Origin: Aulostomus chinensis
Taxonomy: Eukaryota > Chordata > Actinopteri > Syngnathiformes > Aulostomidae
DNA length: 64,000 bases
Direction: 5' to 3'
Assembly: GCA_037954235.1 (NCBI GenBank)
Contig: JBBMOA010000006.1
Location: forward strand, 24,044,541 to 24,108,540
Part shown: one piece after another, positions 24,061-37,366 of the stretch
Layout: each line of letters starts with the position of its first letter
How positions within the stretch are numbered: position 1 is the stretch's first letter
Translations under genes and position numbers: made by a program
Notes under the pieces: model-generated
Told to the model about the DNA's origin: nothing
What the model saw: the letters and a program-made list of their open reading frames with translations, nothing else
The model's database searches: none

Positions 24061-26110
24061 CTTGAATAAGGCCCGTACCGGTAGCTACATAATCATTCAC
24101 TGGCCAAAAAAGTGATGTACTTTATCATGGATTACACTGATCATTTTAAATCAATTAATCCGAACAAACTGAAAACAAAAAAGAAAAAGATTATAAATAC
24201 ATATCTGCATGTCACTTTGGGGCAGCACAAATAAGCTCTTAACACGACACTGATATATTTTCAGTATTAAGGGACTTGGACTTCCCCAGAGAAACAACAC
24301 AACCAGACCTTTCAGCTACTGTTTGGTTCCAGTTCCAAATATGAGTCATGACTGGCCACCAGATTCTACCATGAAGACTGATATCCCTTTCATTGCTAAA
24401 GTGTTTTTAATGTTCTGGAGCTTGTTGTTAACTTTTTCATCTGTCTCTTGATGCTGGGAATGTTGTTCACAGCGGGTTGATGGAGCTTTTTCTCTAAAAG
24501 CAGTGTGCTCCTGTTTGAAATATGGTTGATGAACCCACAGGGCTGTAAAATCAAAACAATAAACTGAAAATCCTAAAATGAGACTATATCAAGCTAAAAA
24601 ATTCAGATGATGGTTTTCAGCCATCACATCAATCAATGCTGGGTCATTGTCAAGAATTACATGCGGATCTGGTCATAAGATAATTAAGGTGCTCAGAATG
24701 CACTGGGTTCTACACTCAGTTGATAAATGAGGGCCACTGTGTTCACGTAAGGTGAGAGTGTCCTTTGACCTTTGACTGCCAAAAACTTTTAAATTCATCC
24801 TTGATTCAGTATCAGTGGGTGGGTGTGAGGCAGATTTACAGAGGGTATCTCCAGATGTTCCAGAAATAATTAAAAAATTGGCTGCACTGATGATTGATGG
24901 ATTATACAACCCAAAAACATGATGCTCAGACTTTTTCTCTGAAGGCATCAACACATGAGACTGGAATGGGAGAGATGTTCGTTTCCAGTTGTTATTATAG
25001 TTATGACCACTGTAAATGTAAAGATTTGGGGGCGGAAATGTTACAACTCGTATTTACATGAAAGCCATCAGTAGGTTAAATCTTCACAAGAGGCAAAGAG
25101 ACTTGAATGCTTTCGCTTTCCACAAGCATGTCAATTAAGGAGAATTTTATACATAAAATGCATTCTATCGATAGCCTTTAAATATAATGATGTAGTCTGT
25201 CAAACTCAAAGCATTTCTCACTTGTTACATCATCATCAATCATCACGTCAGGTTTATTATTCAATAAAAGGTTGTTAAAGTGACCTCAGTTACACATTTA
25301 TGGCATTTTTTTTTACCCTTTTGAAGCTCACTCCTCTTCGTCATGCAGATAATGTAATGTCGGATGTACCGTCACTTTCCAGAAAGCTCATCAGCGGAGT
25401 AGCGCTTTTACAGTTACAGCTCTCCATCTTTCACCTCTCAATAAGCTAATAGTTCTAATGTGTCAAAATTGATTTCTAGGGGCCTTCAGCCCCCCCCCCT
25501 CCATCCTCCCCCCTCCTCCTCCTCCACCACAGCAGCTTCTCATCCCATTTCTTTGCTCACTTTCCTGAACTGATTAATGGATCTTTGTTTACGCAGAAAA
25601 AAAGACAAGCTCTTTTTGTTTATATCGTCAGCATTAAGAAGAATTTGTTATTCGAGCAAAGAATATGTGAAATTGTCAAATATATCAGATGTCAATATCG
25701 GTCCTCATTTTCAGAATAAAGAATGCTGTTGTCACTACTTTCAGTAGCGAAACTGAATCCTTTCTACATTGGCATTTGTTCGTCTATAAAGATATTGACG
25801 TTGCACCACTTTGCATATCCTAGACTCAACTAGCCAGTCATGATGATTTACTGAATGTAGGTTCTTCCATGATCATAATATTGTTGTGTTGAAACTGAAA
25901 TTTAAAATAGAGAATCCGTATTTAAATTAATGTATTGTGTTTTCGTTTCTCCTATTGCTATTTTGCTTTTGTAGTCGACATTTATTAAAAACAATTATGT
26001 ACAACATCATACCATTTTATTTCATCGAAAGATCTAGTTTTTGAGGGGTTTTTTAAGATTAAGATTACTCAAACTTATCTTACATTTATTTTTTTTGTAT
26101 GTTGTGCAGG

Positions 26111-26406
26111 TGGCATGTTCTCCCTGTGCCTGCGTGGGTTCTCTCTGGTACTCCAGCTTCCTCCCACTGTCCAAAGACATCAAGAGGGGACGAGGCTGAC
26201 TGATACTCTAAATTGACCGTAGGTGTGACTGTGAGTGTGAATGGTTGTCTGTCTAGATGTGTTGGCCCCGCGATGGACTGGTGACCTGTACAGGGTGAAC
26301 CCCGCCTCTTGCTCGAAGGCTGCAGGGATAGGCTCCAGCCCCCCCCCCCCCCCCCCCCCCGCGACCCTTAACAGGATAAGTGGTAGAAAATGGATGGATG
26401 GATGGA
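26111..26406 (+). repeat. SINE-like repeat copy 4, body and tail
   Basis: It holds the body from 'catgttctccctgtgcctgc' through 'gatggactggtgacctgtac' and 'gggataggctccagcc', then a C run of about 20 and a GGATGGATGGATGGA tail. The tRNA-like head is absent. Confidence 0.8.
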
Positions 26407-29400
26407 ATCTTTGGGGGACACTGTTGTGTATTATTGTTGATATTCAGATATTCAGGCAATCTGAGCTAATTTGTCTGAACTCGGTGTCTGATTACTTCAA
26501 GAAGGGATCTGAGAAGATGGGAAATGTTAGAAATGCTTAGCATCACCTTGTAAATCTTTAAACACACACACACACACACACAATCACACTCAAATTCACA
26601 CCCAGACTCTGCGCAGCCCAAAGGTTAAGTACTTGTGACCTGACTGACTGATCTATGAGGATTACGCGCCCACACACATACACAACAACTGTACAAAGAA
26701 CTTGGCTGATGTCTCAGTTTATACCATCTATAAGTTATTTTATTAATACTTTAATACTGTGTGGTTATGCCAAATACGTCCCATATCTACATCTTGGATA
26801 CAGGTGTGATTCATTTTTTGTATAATTTTCATGATCCAAGTGTGAATTTGTGCACCTGCATGTTGGGACGTGAAAGCCTCAGGGAGTACAACAGGAGGCC
26901 GAATAATACTGGGACTTAAAATAATACAGAACTAACAAAAACAGGGGAAAAAAACATGCTTAAATTGAAAAACTTTAAAAAAATGTGTTTTTCTGAAAGT
27001 CTTACACGAAATAATTCTGAAAGCATGACCTTTAAACGACTGTTGAATGTCACATTTAAGAATCAGCATGAAATCAAGGTTCCACGTCAACCGTGCTGGC
27101 AAAAGGAATGTTGTGTTGTCCACAAAATCCAGACCCAGTGGGAGACTTGTAGATGCCCACTAGCCCAGAGGAGGGAATACCGATGACCTGTCGTTTGTCA
27201 GACAGCCGCTCTATGTCTTCTCCTGAGGGATGATGACTTTCAATCCTGTAATATTGAGTCATCCTCAGACACTAAACCATGGGCACTAACAGAGAATGAA
27301 ATAAAATTGAATTGACCAATAAACAGCAAACACGTAAATTCACTCACAAACCCTGAAAATATCATCAATATCACTGGCATGAAGTAACAGGCAACCAAAT
27401 AAGCTGCTTAAAAACAAAACACTGTAATATTGTTTGATAATCTACACTGCTCTAAATTTTCAAAATGATCCTTATTTAACCTACTTGCATTGTACCCATG
27501 GAAACATAAAAATACCACATTGTAATACTCCAGAACCACTTTGTTTCTTGATAAAAGTGAGTATTGAAAGGTGTCAGAGGAAATATTCCACATTTTATCA
27601 CGTATCGATAAAAGGCTGCAACATGGTGACTTGATGTTCTCAGTTTCACCTTCCAGTCTGCTGCACCTCCAGACATGTGGCTCTTGTGCGTTTGGTGTGT
27701 GTGTGTGTGTGCCTGATATAAGCTCAGACACTGTCTGGTTTAGCACATCTGCCAGGCTGTTAAACTACATTCCTCTCACCTCTGAAGCCCAAATATGCTC
27801 ACTCACACTAACCTGTTACCGTTACTGGCCATTCATCAACGTTCAACTGTCCAAACATGAGAAAACGGGAGACAGTGTGGCCAGAGAGCTGTGGTAGCTT
27901 TCCAGTGACCCTGCCACTAAAGACATCTGACTGTAAATTCCCATTAAGTAGACGGTAAATTAGCAGTGATTGATGCTACATGACTCAACAAAGAGTTGAC
28001 TTTCTGACAGATTGCTTTTATCATATTGTTAAATGTGCTGATTTCTGAGTTTACAGTATATCTTTTATGAGTCGTCACACCCTCAGGAGCTGCATCTGTT
28101 GGTGATCCCACAACAGTCTGCTGGTTCTGAAGTCATCTTGGTGTATTTGAGTGAAAGACATTGAGTATTTGTCAAAAATCCTTGAAAAAAAAAATCACTC
28201 AGTTCCTACGAGATGACAGTGATTTATGAACAAATATTAAATGACAGATATTTAGGTCAGTGACAGCTTTCATGTTTTGATAAGCAGTAGATGGCACATT
28301 TTCTGTAGGTGCCGTCACAGAATTCAACTCAGATGTGGAAGAGGTTTCATCATGGAGGGGGAAAGTACAGCACAACAAAGCCTTTCTGGAGGGACGACAG
28401 GACAAGATTTATTTTTTTGTTGTCTTTTTTACGTCAGTGAAAGCCATGGCGGAGACGTTATTATATTTTAAGTTGTCCAAAGGTCTGTCCCATGTTTCAT
28501 TAATGGCATACCTCTGGAGCGCCTTGAAGGAATTACATCAAATTTGGCCATGGGGTCTCAAGAATTACCAGAGAAGACTTTGGGTAAAGTAACGGTAGTA
28601 ACAGTCACCTCACGTGCACGTGATATCTGTCCCATTCTTAATGTACGAGGAACACTTTAAGGTAATTTCTTCAAATGTAGACAAACATCCACTGGTACTT
28701 GAAGAAGACCTGCAAAAAAACTTTTGTGGTCAAAGGTCAAGGTCCTTAAGCCAGGAGTCATACAACCACAATGCGATATTTAATCTTTGAACAGTCTTTG
28801 AATTTAAGTCAGTTGACGCTGTGAGTTAACTTGTTTGATACGTGAGGGAAACGGTGTTGGATAAAAATGGTAGCACAGTGACAGTCCTTTAAAACTGTGT
28901 ATGTCAAACCTCTGCGTGGAAACAAAAGCAAGATATTAGTAGTTGTTGTGGCCTCTCTCATTATAACACTTGACTTCCTGTTTCCCAGGAAGGACCTACA
29001 GAGAGTAGAGGTGACTGTAAATATGCAGGGATTGATGGTGGGATTAATGTTTGGGTGATGGAGGTTCCTGTCTCATCTCTCCTACTGCCCCTCTCTGATG
29101 TAACATTCCCCACACCTACAGAGTACATCCAGTAATGTGGAGGTTTTACTAGGGAGTTTGTGTTACTGGGCAGTAACCCAGTGGAGATCCATGGTTTATC
29201 CTCAGTGACAGGTTTCACACGCAGCTTGATGGCCAAACCACAAATAACAGCCAGGCGTCTTGTTTGCCATCATTCTCCAGCCTGTTTCAGATTACTCACT
29301 GGCTCTTTGATGTAGGCCGGTAGGCAGGCAGGGTTTTCCCCGGCTTCTCAGACAGAAAAAGATGGGGTCATCAACAGCTCTGCCACCCACCGCATATCTT

Positions 29401-31294
29401 CAATGGCCTCTGAATAAGACTCGTGCTTACTTAGGCATTTGATCAGAGAGCAGTCAGAGGAGCTGTAACAGAAGGTCCAGTGTGACAAAATGTCCTAATT
29501 TCACAGCCAAGTCATCACTGAAATACAAGCCTGAGTGAGTTGCTTTTAGAGAACCTGCTGTTAGACCCCATACCATTGTGACATCAAAGGCAGCCACTTG
29601 AAGAAGCTGTACATTTGACACAGTCACTGACACTGGACTTTATGCACAGAATGCAACACTTATTCACATTTTTTAAGGAGCAATACACATTTCATTTCGG
29701 CAAGGTGGCAATAACTGTCTTACTCTGTATATATAGTTTAAATTTCTAATAAAAAAAAAAGTACGTCTTTTGTATCCTTAGTTCCACAAACGTGCTGCCG
29801 GTCGAGTCAAGTGGGCGCAATATCCCTCTAACCTACTGTATATTTCTATATGTTGAAATACGGAACAGCATCCAAGTGTAAATGGTGCAGTTTATGGTAG
29901 ACTTAGTCTTTTTAAGTTGTATTCACAAACAGATTTAAGAATGAGCACATGTCCATTGATAAAAAATGTTTTAGTAGCTACTTCAAGGTAAGAAAATGAT
30001 TCCTATTAAGGCAGGTTTTCCTTTTTAAAGAATAAGGCTTTTAGCTCTGTGCCAGCAGTTAGAGGAGAACATTAATCTTACCCGAGTTTAATCGGAGCTG
30101 GAGCCAAGAGGTTACTTCACTTACAAGCATCAAGAGTGGAAACAGGAAAGAGACCAAAGTTTTAAAATCCACCGCCACTTGTGATTTTTACAGTGATTTG
30201 TATGCATTCATAATTTCTCTCTGAGTGACTTCCTGGAGTTCTGAATTGTACTGATAGTGAAATAACAACCACACATTTATTTGACTTCACAGTATCGTTC
30301 ATTTCATTTTCTGCAAAGGCAGCTACAAAAAACGCATGTTCATTGAGTGAGTACCTCATCCAGCCACCTTTGGAAAACAAGTAACAACCATTTCGGGATG
30401 TTTTGTGTTTCCATGGTCAACAATCAACTTTAAATTGACGGTAAAATATTGTTTAATATATCAGTGGGCTCTCAACTCAACTCTCAAGCTCAAGTGACTA
30501 TAATTAAGTGACATCTTAGTGTTTCTGTGTTCTGTTTTTCCTTTTTAATGAACTTCTGTGCCACCTCACCATACACATCCTCTGCGTTCCACCCTGAACC
30601 TGCTGCCCTCACTCACGAACGTTCTCGCTGGGTTGTTCCTGTGCTGTCATGGGCCAATGAGCAATAAAAAGTCTGAAACCAAACCCAGAGCCTAATCCAT
30701 GCAGGACAATGGCTGGCAGAGGCGTCCCCTCCATACAGCTGAATCCCAGCTGACTTTCCCCATGCTGCACATCAGCATGGGATCATCAAATCACAGGACA
30801 CTGGAATGATGAGGGACCACAGAGAGTCAGTATGCGAATGCTTTTCCTGTTATTGATGTTGAAGAGAATCTAAAAGTCTAAACGCGTCTTAGTTTGAGAT
30901 GCTTTAGTTTCCCTTCATGATTCATTTCTCAGTGAGACGGGGTTTTGGTTCAGATTTTGTGTTTTTAATCGCGTTTAATAAAGCTGGATTGAACATCTTC
31001 ATTAGCCACTGAAGAAACTTGAAGCAGCGTTTTCGAGCGCATCGGTGCAATAGCGTGGAGACCCCACCCACCCCTGGGTGACACGCTGAGTCCAAACGTG
31101 TCAGAGAGAAAATGAGCTAGGACACTCAGGCTGGGAGGCATCAGAGCGCATTTGACTGTGGACACACATCATCCAAAGACGAATACCACTGTCTGAAGAC
31201 TTTAAAGAAGATGCGGATAGGTCTGTCCCGCATGTATTCACGAGACATCGGACTCTTGCTTGAGTAAAAGTTCACTTTTACTGCTTTGGAGACC

Positions 31295-34200
31295 ATGCGC
31301 ACTTTCTCGGTGCCGTGCCCCCCAGGAGTCGGAGATGGGCCAATCCTGACGAGACCCTCGCTGTTCCCAACCATCGCCTTAACCTCATCCGGATCATCGG
31401 ATGCCAGCCTGGATGCCAGCACTGACCCACTGATTCATATGTCCCCACGAGATCAGATCGTGTGCAGGCCTAACAACATTCTGGAGGGAGGGGAGGTGAC
31501 AGAGGATGAGCCCCAAGTGCATCTGGAAGCGAGCGACCTCTGGAGACAGTTCCACAAATGCTGCACTGAAATGGTCATTACAAAATCTGGGAGGTAAGTT
31601 ATCGATCTGGAATTGACGCAAATTCTCACCCTTTTCAATGACAAGAACGCTTCAGCCGCTCTCCTCGCAGGCGCATGTTCCCGCCGCTGAAGGCCCGGTT
31701 CACCGGGATGGACAGAGAAGCCAAGTACGTTATTCTGATGGACGTCGTGGCGGCGGATGACTGCAGATATAAGTTTCATAACTCCCGCTGGATAGTGGCG
31801 GGGAAGGCGGACCCCGAGATGCCCAAACGCATGTACATCCACCCGGACAGCCCGGCCACAGGCGAGCAGTGGATGTCGAAAGTGGTCAACTTCCATAAAC
31901 TCAAACTCACCAACAACGTTTCCGACAAGCACGGGTTTGTAAGTGTGGTTTTCAAATGAATTAATTGATAATATAAACTTTTGTAGCATGGACTATTCGA
32001 TATATTTATAATTATATGTGTTTTTTCTCGTTTTACAGTGCTGTACAACTAATTGTAAATCAATCTAAATCGCAAAATGACCTAGTGCAATGTTCAAAAG
32101 GCATTTGTTGAAGGCTATTTTTGTGTCAAAATACCGTTTGAATCTTAATTAGATAAACCAATTCATATTGTGATGCAGCATAGATGTTCAGCCAACACTA
32201 CATATTCTACAGAACTCACACCATTATGATTTTAATTGATTTTTCATCGAATTGTGAATAATAATCTAAACAATATCCCTCTAATATTGAAAATCATATT
32301 CAAATATCAGTCAATATAATACAAGTGTGTTTTTTTTAATCAGGTATTGTTGTTGTTTTTTTTAACCAAAATAATGCAGCCCGCGTATCGCAGCTATATA
32401 TTTTTTTGTCCTTTAACTGTTTAATTTTACATAAATAGAAGTCGCTTTCCACGTTATCAACCGCAGTTTGCTTTTACCGTCACTGTTATTTTTTGCTTTC
32501 ATTTTCAGACTATTCTCAACTCCATGCACAAATACCAGCCGAGGTTTCACATAGTGAGAGCAAATGACATTATGAAGCTGCCTTACAGCACCTTCCGGAC
32601 CTACGTGTTCTTTGAGACAGAATTCATCGCAGTCACCGCTTACCAGAACGAAGAGGTGAAATTCCTATAAATACGTTCCATTAAATATATATTATCTGGT
32701 TAATAGTGTTGACGTCAAACTCCTTCCTAATTACTTAAGTCAAAACTTTTAGATTGCATAATTATTAGGAAGCATGTGACTTTCTTCATTTCTTCAACTT
32801 TCAGATCACACAGCTGAAAATAGACAACAATCCTTTTGCAAAGGGATTCCGAGACACAGGAAACGGTCGAAGAGAAAAGAGGCAAGTTATTCGTTCAATG
32901 CTGTTGAAATATTTAGTGTTTAAATGATATCAGTGAGTGTCTTTATTAGAGGTAATAGTCTGAATGTTTTATTTAGTGATGGAACATTCATAACTTGAAC
33001 CTATAAAACACAGAATATCAAATATATTATGTGGTGCACAAACAGTTGATAAAATACAAAAAAAATCCCTCAAGTTGTTAAGCAGCCTCATAAACTTTTT
33101 CTTTCAATTATTAAGAACTTAATGCAGCTTTTGGGAGGTTGTTATTAAAAGGATATTTAAGATATATGTACTATGTTGCCATAATTTGACAAGAAGTCAT
33201 ATTTTTCAGGAATTAAAAAGCTAAACAATTGAACTTAACATACTAGACTCTGACAATCGGCACATAACATGAGGACAAACTTACACATAGAGACGTGCAC
33301 ATTTTGACTTCTTTTTTTAGTTTCTCCTCTGTAAGTCACTCATTTTAAAGTGCAGCATCACAGGACATCATGGAGAGCGGCCTAAATGTATATGATTCGA
33401 TTTAAAATATGATTAAATGAAAGAGTAGGTTGGGGTGAATTTCATTGTTCTTTATATGCTTTCCAAGAGCCAGAAATTAACCATTTGGGAAACAGCAATA
33501 TTTGCCTAGATAGGCTAAATAGATTGTCTAAGGGATCAAATGACATAATAATAACGATACTATATATTCATCCATTATCTCATCTGTGAGTCTTATACCA
33601 AGCTTTGTCTATAAGGGAAGGACCACGTTCTCAGACAAGGAAAACCACGAGGACGAGCCAAATGGCTGCCGTTTTGAGTTGCTAAACTTGATTCTTTGAT
33701 GTTGTTGGTTCTCTCAGGAAAATACAACATTCCTCACTAAAATGTAAAGCAATGCGAGTGACAGACACCGGACCTCAACCTACTAAAGATTTTTCTCCTC
33801 AATATTCAGATGACTCCAAATCATCAGGTAAAAAAGCTAAATCTGTTTTCTCAGAAAATTGTTTGTCTCTTCATTATTTTTTGAGTTTGCGTAAAGACAA
33901 GTTCACTCTTGTATCCTATTTTAACGCAAGAAGCTCAGGAAAGTGATGAAGACACAGCTGGAGAAGAGAAGCATGAAACATGCAAAGAAACTGAACCGAA
34001 GCCCACGATTTCCATAACAGGAGGGATGGTACAGCCTCCATTTGGGACCCAAAGAGAACTGGATGTCATCATGACTGATGGAGCAAGTCACTGCATGACA
34101 CAAGAGAAGAAACAATTACACCAATTATGCAGTGGTTTTGTGCACAGCTGTTTTTATTCACCAAACAGACATCCGTTGGATCAGAGTATGGTTAGCAGCT

Positions 34201-35552
34201 GTGTCCCCTGTGCTCAGGTAAACAGCCACTACAGGAACACAGACAGAGCAGCGTCCACTGGAATGAGCCTGGCAACACCTCAGCGGACTCCAGCAGCATC
34301 TTTGGGGTTTCCCATGAACCTCCAGCAGCACTCTCTGGTACAGGTATGGAGGACCAACACACCAGTGAATGCACATGCAAATCACATACATTATACACTC
34401 ATTATACACTGACCAATCCACTCATCCTATATGGCGACGCGTTCTCACTCCGCATCATCGTGTGTGTGTGTGTGTGTAAGTGAGAGAGAGAGGGAGAGAG
34501 AGAGAGAATTAGAGAGAGAGAGAGACAGAGAGATGCTAACTTCACTGTAAACCAATTCACATTATTACCCAACACACTCAGCTTTGACATCAATAAGTAG
34601 CAAGAGATTCTGTTATAAGGAATCAGCAGGTCGGTGTGTGAAACCATGTTGGAACCCGGGTTCCTTAAGTGCAACAACAATTCCAAATTGCGTTGGCCAT
34701 TGGATCTCCAGTTCTCTCCTTTAGTGACTCTTCACCCTAAACCTAATGTTTTATTTTGTTGACCAAATTTATGATTTGGCTTTTAGGTGGCGTGTTCAAT
34801 TACTGAGCCCAGTCAGGAACATAGTTATGTATCTGACACTGAAATAACAACTTATCCTAATTTATACATTTTCTTCACAATAAAAGTTAAGCACAGCCCA
34901 AGTTGTACTCAAGGGAAAAGTAGAAATTTCAACAAAAAGTCCTTAAATTTCAATGATGTAATCATAATAATCGTGAAAGCAGAAATGCACAACATTTGTC
35001 ATCATGAAAACAGGTGAAAAAGAGTGTTTTAGTAGCGCAGAGTTAATTAGAAATTAGATGTTCGTGATAACTGAATGTTTCTTGTTGAAAACAATGAAAA
35101 GTAGTTCACAGTTTTTCCACCTATGGCTGTATGACAAGTTTTGACAGTGTCACCTCAGTTTTGGACCAATGCAGTTAAAAAAAAATAAAACTAGTGTCAG
35201 TAAATATGATTTTATACTCAGAGTAAGAGCAGCTTGGTAATCAAGTTACTCATTCTCAGTATACCAAGCCTTAAACACTTGTTTGTAACTATTGCAGATG
35301 TCTGAACTGTCTGGCTCGAAGAGAGCCACCTTTTTTTCTGCTGGCCCCTGGATTTTGGAAAATTAAAAACTAAAACGTTTTGCAAGCCAAAATTACAGTC
35401 TTGTGCATGTCAAAGTGAGCATATGTTTCATCTGGCAATCACAGATGCACAATTCCTGCAAGGTTAATTTCCTGCATTTTTGTTGTCGTGAGGCAAACGT
35501 TTGAGTGTAATGACAGGTACTGAGTGTGTTGTAAGCTGGTGGGGAACAAGAC

Positions 35553-35597
<45 letters not shown>

Positions 35598-35599
35598 CA

Positions 35600-35634
<35 letters not shown>

Positions 35635-37067
35635 AAGAGGGAGTGAGCGAGTGTGAAATTAGCATTAAGAAAACTGCAAATGTAGTAGTGCAGTGTGAGA
35701 TATTGTCAGTGACTAAATGCTACAACTGTGTTTTGTAAATTACCTGATGTTGAACTGAAGAGAGTTAGCCTCAACATTAGCACAGGTGTGTCAAAGGTGG
35801 ACTGACCTTCATGGTGACTCAGGAATTGTGATTCCAGTGACAAGGTGCTACTCCATGATTGTGGATGCTGGTAGGGGCTGTGGGTGGTTCACCCAAGACA
35901 GATTTACCTGGAAGGATCTGGTACTGTTTGAAAAGGAAAAATTTGAAATGTGCACAGAAAGACTGAAAAATGTGCAACTAAGATGATTCGGATCATCACT
36001 GCACCAAAATGGGCAGTTTTGTTCCAATGAGGTGTAAAATTATGCATTAGCTCTCAATCCTCCTGCCTGAAAATAATCTGAGAAATATATGCACTGCCCG
36101 TGAAAGATTGCAGATAGGGAATTAATAATTATTGATTGTGATTTTTAATTATGCGTCCATTTTCTACAGCTTATCCCGTTAAGGGTCGCAGGGGGGCTGG
36201 AGCCTATCCCAGCTGCCTTCAGGCAAGAGGCTGGGTTCACCCTGGAGAGTTCGCCAGTCCATCGCAGGGCCAACACATATAGACAGACAACCATTCACAC
36301 TCAGTCACACCTACGGTCAATTTAGAGTCTCCAGTTAGCCTCGTCCCCAAATGCATGACTTTGGAACCCACGCAGGCACAGGGAGAACATGCAAACTTCA
36401 CACAGAAAGATCCCATACTTGAGCCGGGGCTCAAACCTGTAAACTTCTTGCTGTGCCGCTGTGAGGCGACAGTGCTAACCACTGCCGCCCTATTATTAAT
36501 TATTGACTTGCAAAGTCTGAGTTATGTACATGCGATTATATTGAATTGTTTTTACTTTGTCAAATGAACAATTCCCGCAAATAATTGGTACATCTAGGGA
36601 AAAAATATTAATTTATCAATTTTATTTAATTTTAATATTCACACTGTTTTACAACATGGATTAGATAAACACACCAGTATCTTAAAATTCAAAGATATTT
36701 GACCTGAACAACTGCTAAATTTTTGAACACATGTCATTCTTCTTCATAGGACCTGGCGAGGCTTTCACACTTAGGAAGCTTGCTGTTTTATCCCTGCTCC
36801 AGCGTCCCTGCAACATCATCCCAGTACCTGATTCCACCAGTGCCGTCCAGACTGGACTATAGATCCTACCCGAGCATTCACAGCCGGAACTACTTCTTCT
36901 CTCCTATGATATCCCTACCCGTTCCTCCGGTGACTGATGCTGCCAGTGGCTTCAAATATCTCGTCCCAGATTGGCTAAAACAACCCAGACGAGAACAGAA
37001 GAAGAAAGTGGACGAAGCTGAAAGTGTGAAGCGGATCAAAGACTGCAGCCAGTCACAGACAGAATGA
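31295..37067 (+). CDS. T-box transcription factor of the Tbx2/3 type, complete, 7 exons
   Basis: Nuclear DNA-binding regulator that recognises TCACACCT-type sites. Exons: 31295-31593, 31671-31938, 32509-32655, 32805-32881, 33718-33827, 33931-34343, 36750-37067; total 543 residues. An in-frame TAA 30 bp upstream fixes the first ATG. The exons of 268, 147 and 77 bp match the usual T-box exon sizes as I know them. The T-box spans residues about 76-266, from VHLEASDLWRQFHK through RMFPPLK, AADDCRYKFHNSRW, NDIMKLPYSTFRTYVF, TAYQN and FRDTGNGRREKR. AADDCRYKF, ADPEMPKRMYIHPDSPATG and KLTNN place it in the Tbx2/3 group. The C-terminus is short and diverged but keeps a RNYFFSP..LPVP block like the Tbx2/3 'RPRLRFSPYQ' region. 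The start of exon 6 could be 33934. Paralogue identity is unresolved. Confidence 0.93.
35554..35633 (+). repeat. Compound (GA)n-(TG)n-(GA)n microsatellite
   Basis: About 20 GA units, a short TG array and another GA array, in the last intron of the T-box gene. Confidence 0.9.
36153..36490 (-). repeat. SINE-like repeat copy 5, near full length
   Basis: Read on the minus strand it runs from the tRNA-like head (gggcggcagtggttagcactg, gcctcacagcggcacag) through the whole body to 'gggataagctgtagaaaatg'. The flanks share TTAATTAT (36145-36152 and 36496-36503), but the offset makes that duplication doubtful. It lies in the last T-box intron. Confidence 0.8.
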
Positions 37068-37360
37068 TTGCAGAAAAGAGTCCATGACTACTTTAACATG
37101 CACTCAATATTTCCCCATTTATCTGGGTTTGGCCCTTATCCTGAAAATGATGTAATATTCTGACAAAGCTAAATGACTGGAAACAAGGAAAATTACACTA
37201 ATAATCCTGTTTCTATGCAGCCGTGCAAAATCTGACTGGTGAAGCTTGTCAAAAAGACTAGCGGTGAAACTAAAGTTAGCTTCCATTAATTCCCTTCTTT
37301 ATCATTAAAGTATTAAGATTTTACAGTTACATTTTTTCCTAATCCGCATTCATGAAAGAG

Positions 37361-37366
37361 AATAAA
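37361..37366 (+). terminator. Candidate polyadenylation signal of the T-box gene
   Basis: The first AATAAA after the T-box stop, about 295 bp downstream. Another lies at 37742-37747. Which one is used cannot be told from sequence. Confidence 0.4.

Larger units (their letters stand above)
17311..31294. other. 14-kb gene-free region between the divergent lectin and T-box genes
   Basis: No exon with convincing splice sites and family similarity was found. It contains SINE-like pieces (17851-17957, 26111-26406), a long (TG)n array (19712-19795), an unclassified dispersed repeat (about 23.3-24.06 kb), an AC array near 26565 and homopolymer C runs. Long AT-rich stretches (21.7-23.2 and 24.1-25.9 kb) hold no nameable repeats. 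An ATAAAAA box lies at 30664-30670, about 630 bp before the T-box ATG. The flanking developmental regulator makes cis-regulatory content likely, but that is inference. Confidence 0.5.
31594..36749 (+). other. Introns of the T-box gene
   Basis: Six introns of about 77, 570, 149, 836, 103 and 2406 bp. The fourth uses a GC donor (AGAG then GCAAGT at 32882). The last holds (TG)n at 34460-34478, GA-rich arrays at 34480-34530 and 35554-35633, and SINE copy 5 at 36153-36490. The others show no repeat I recognise. Confidence 0.8.

Noticed and set aside
27408..27746. 112-codon minus-strand frame at 27.4 kb
   Set aside because: Contains a simple-repeat HTHT segment and no recognisable domain.
31453..31989. 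178-codon minus-strand frame across T-box exons 1-2
   Set aside because: It is the antisense shadow of GC-rich T-box coding sequence.
36145..36503. TTAATTAT as a target duplication for SINE copy 5
   Set aside because: The right-hand match is offset from the repeat end and is low-complexity, so it may be chance.
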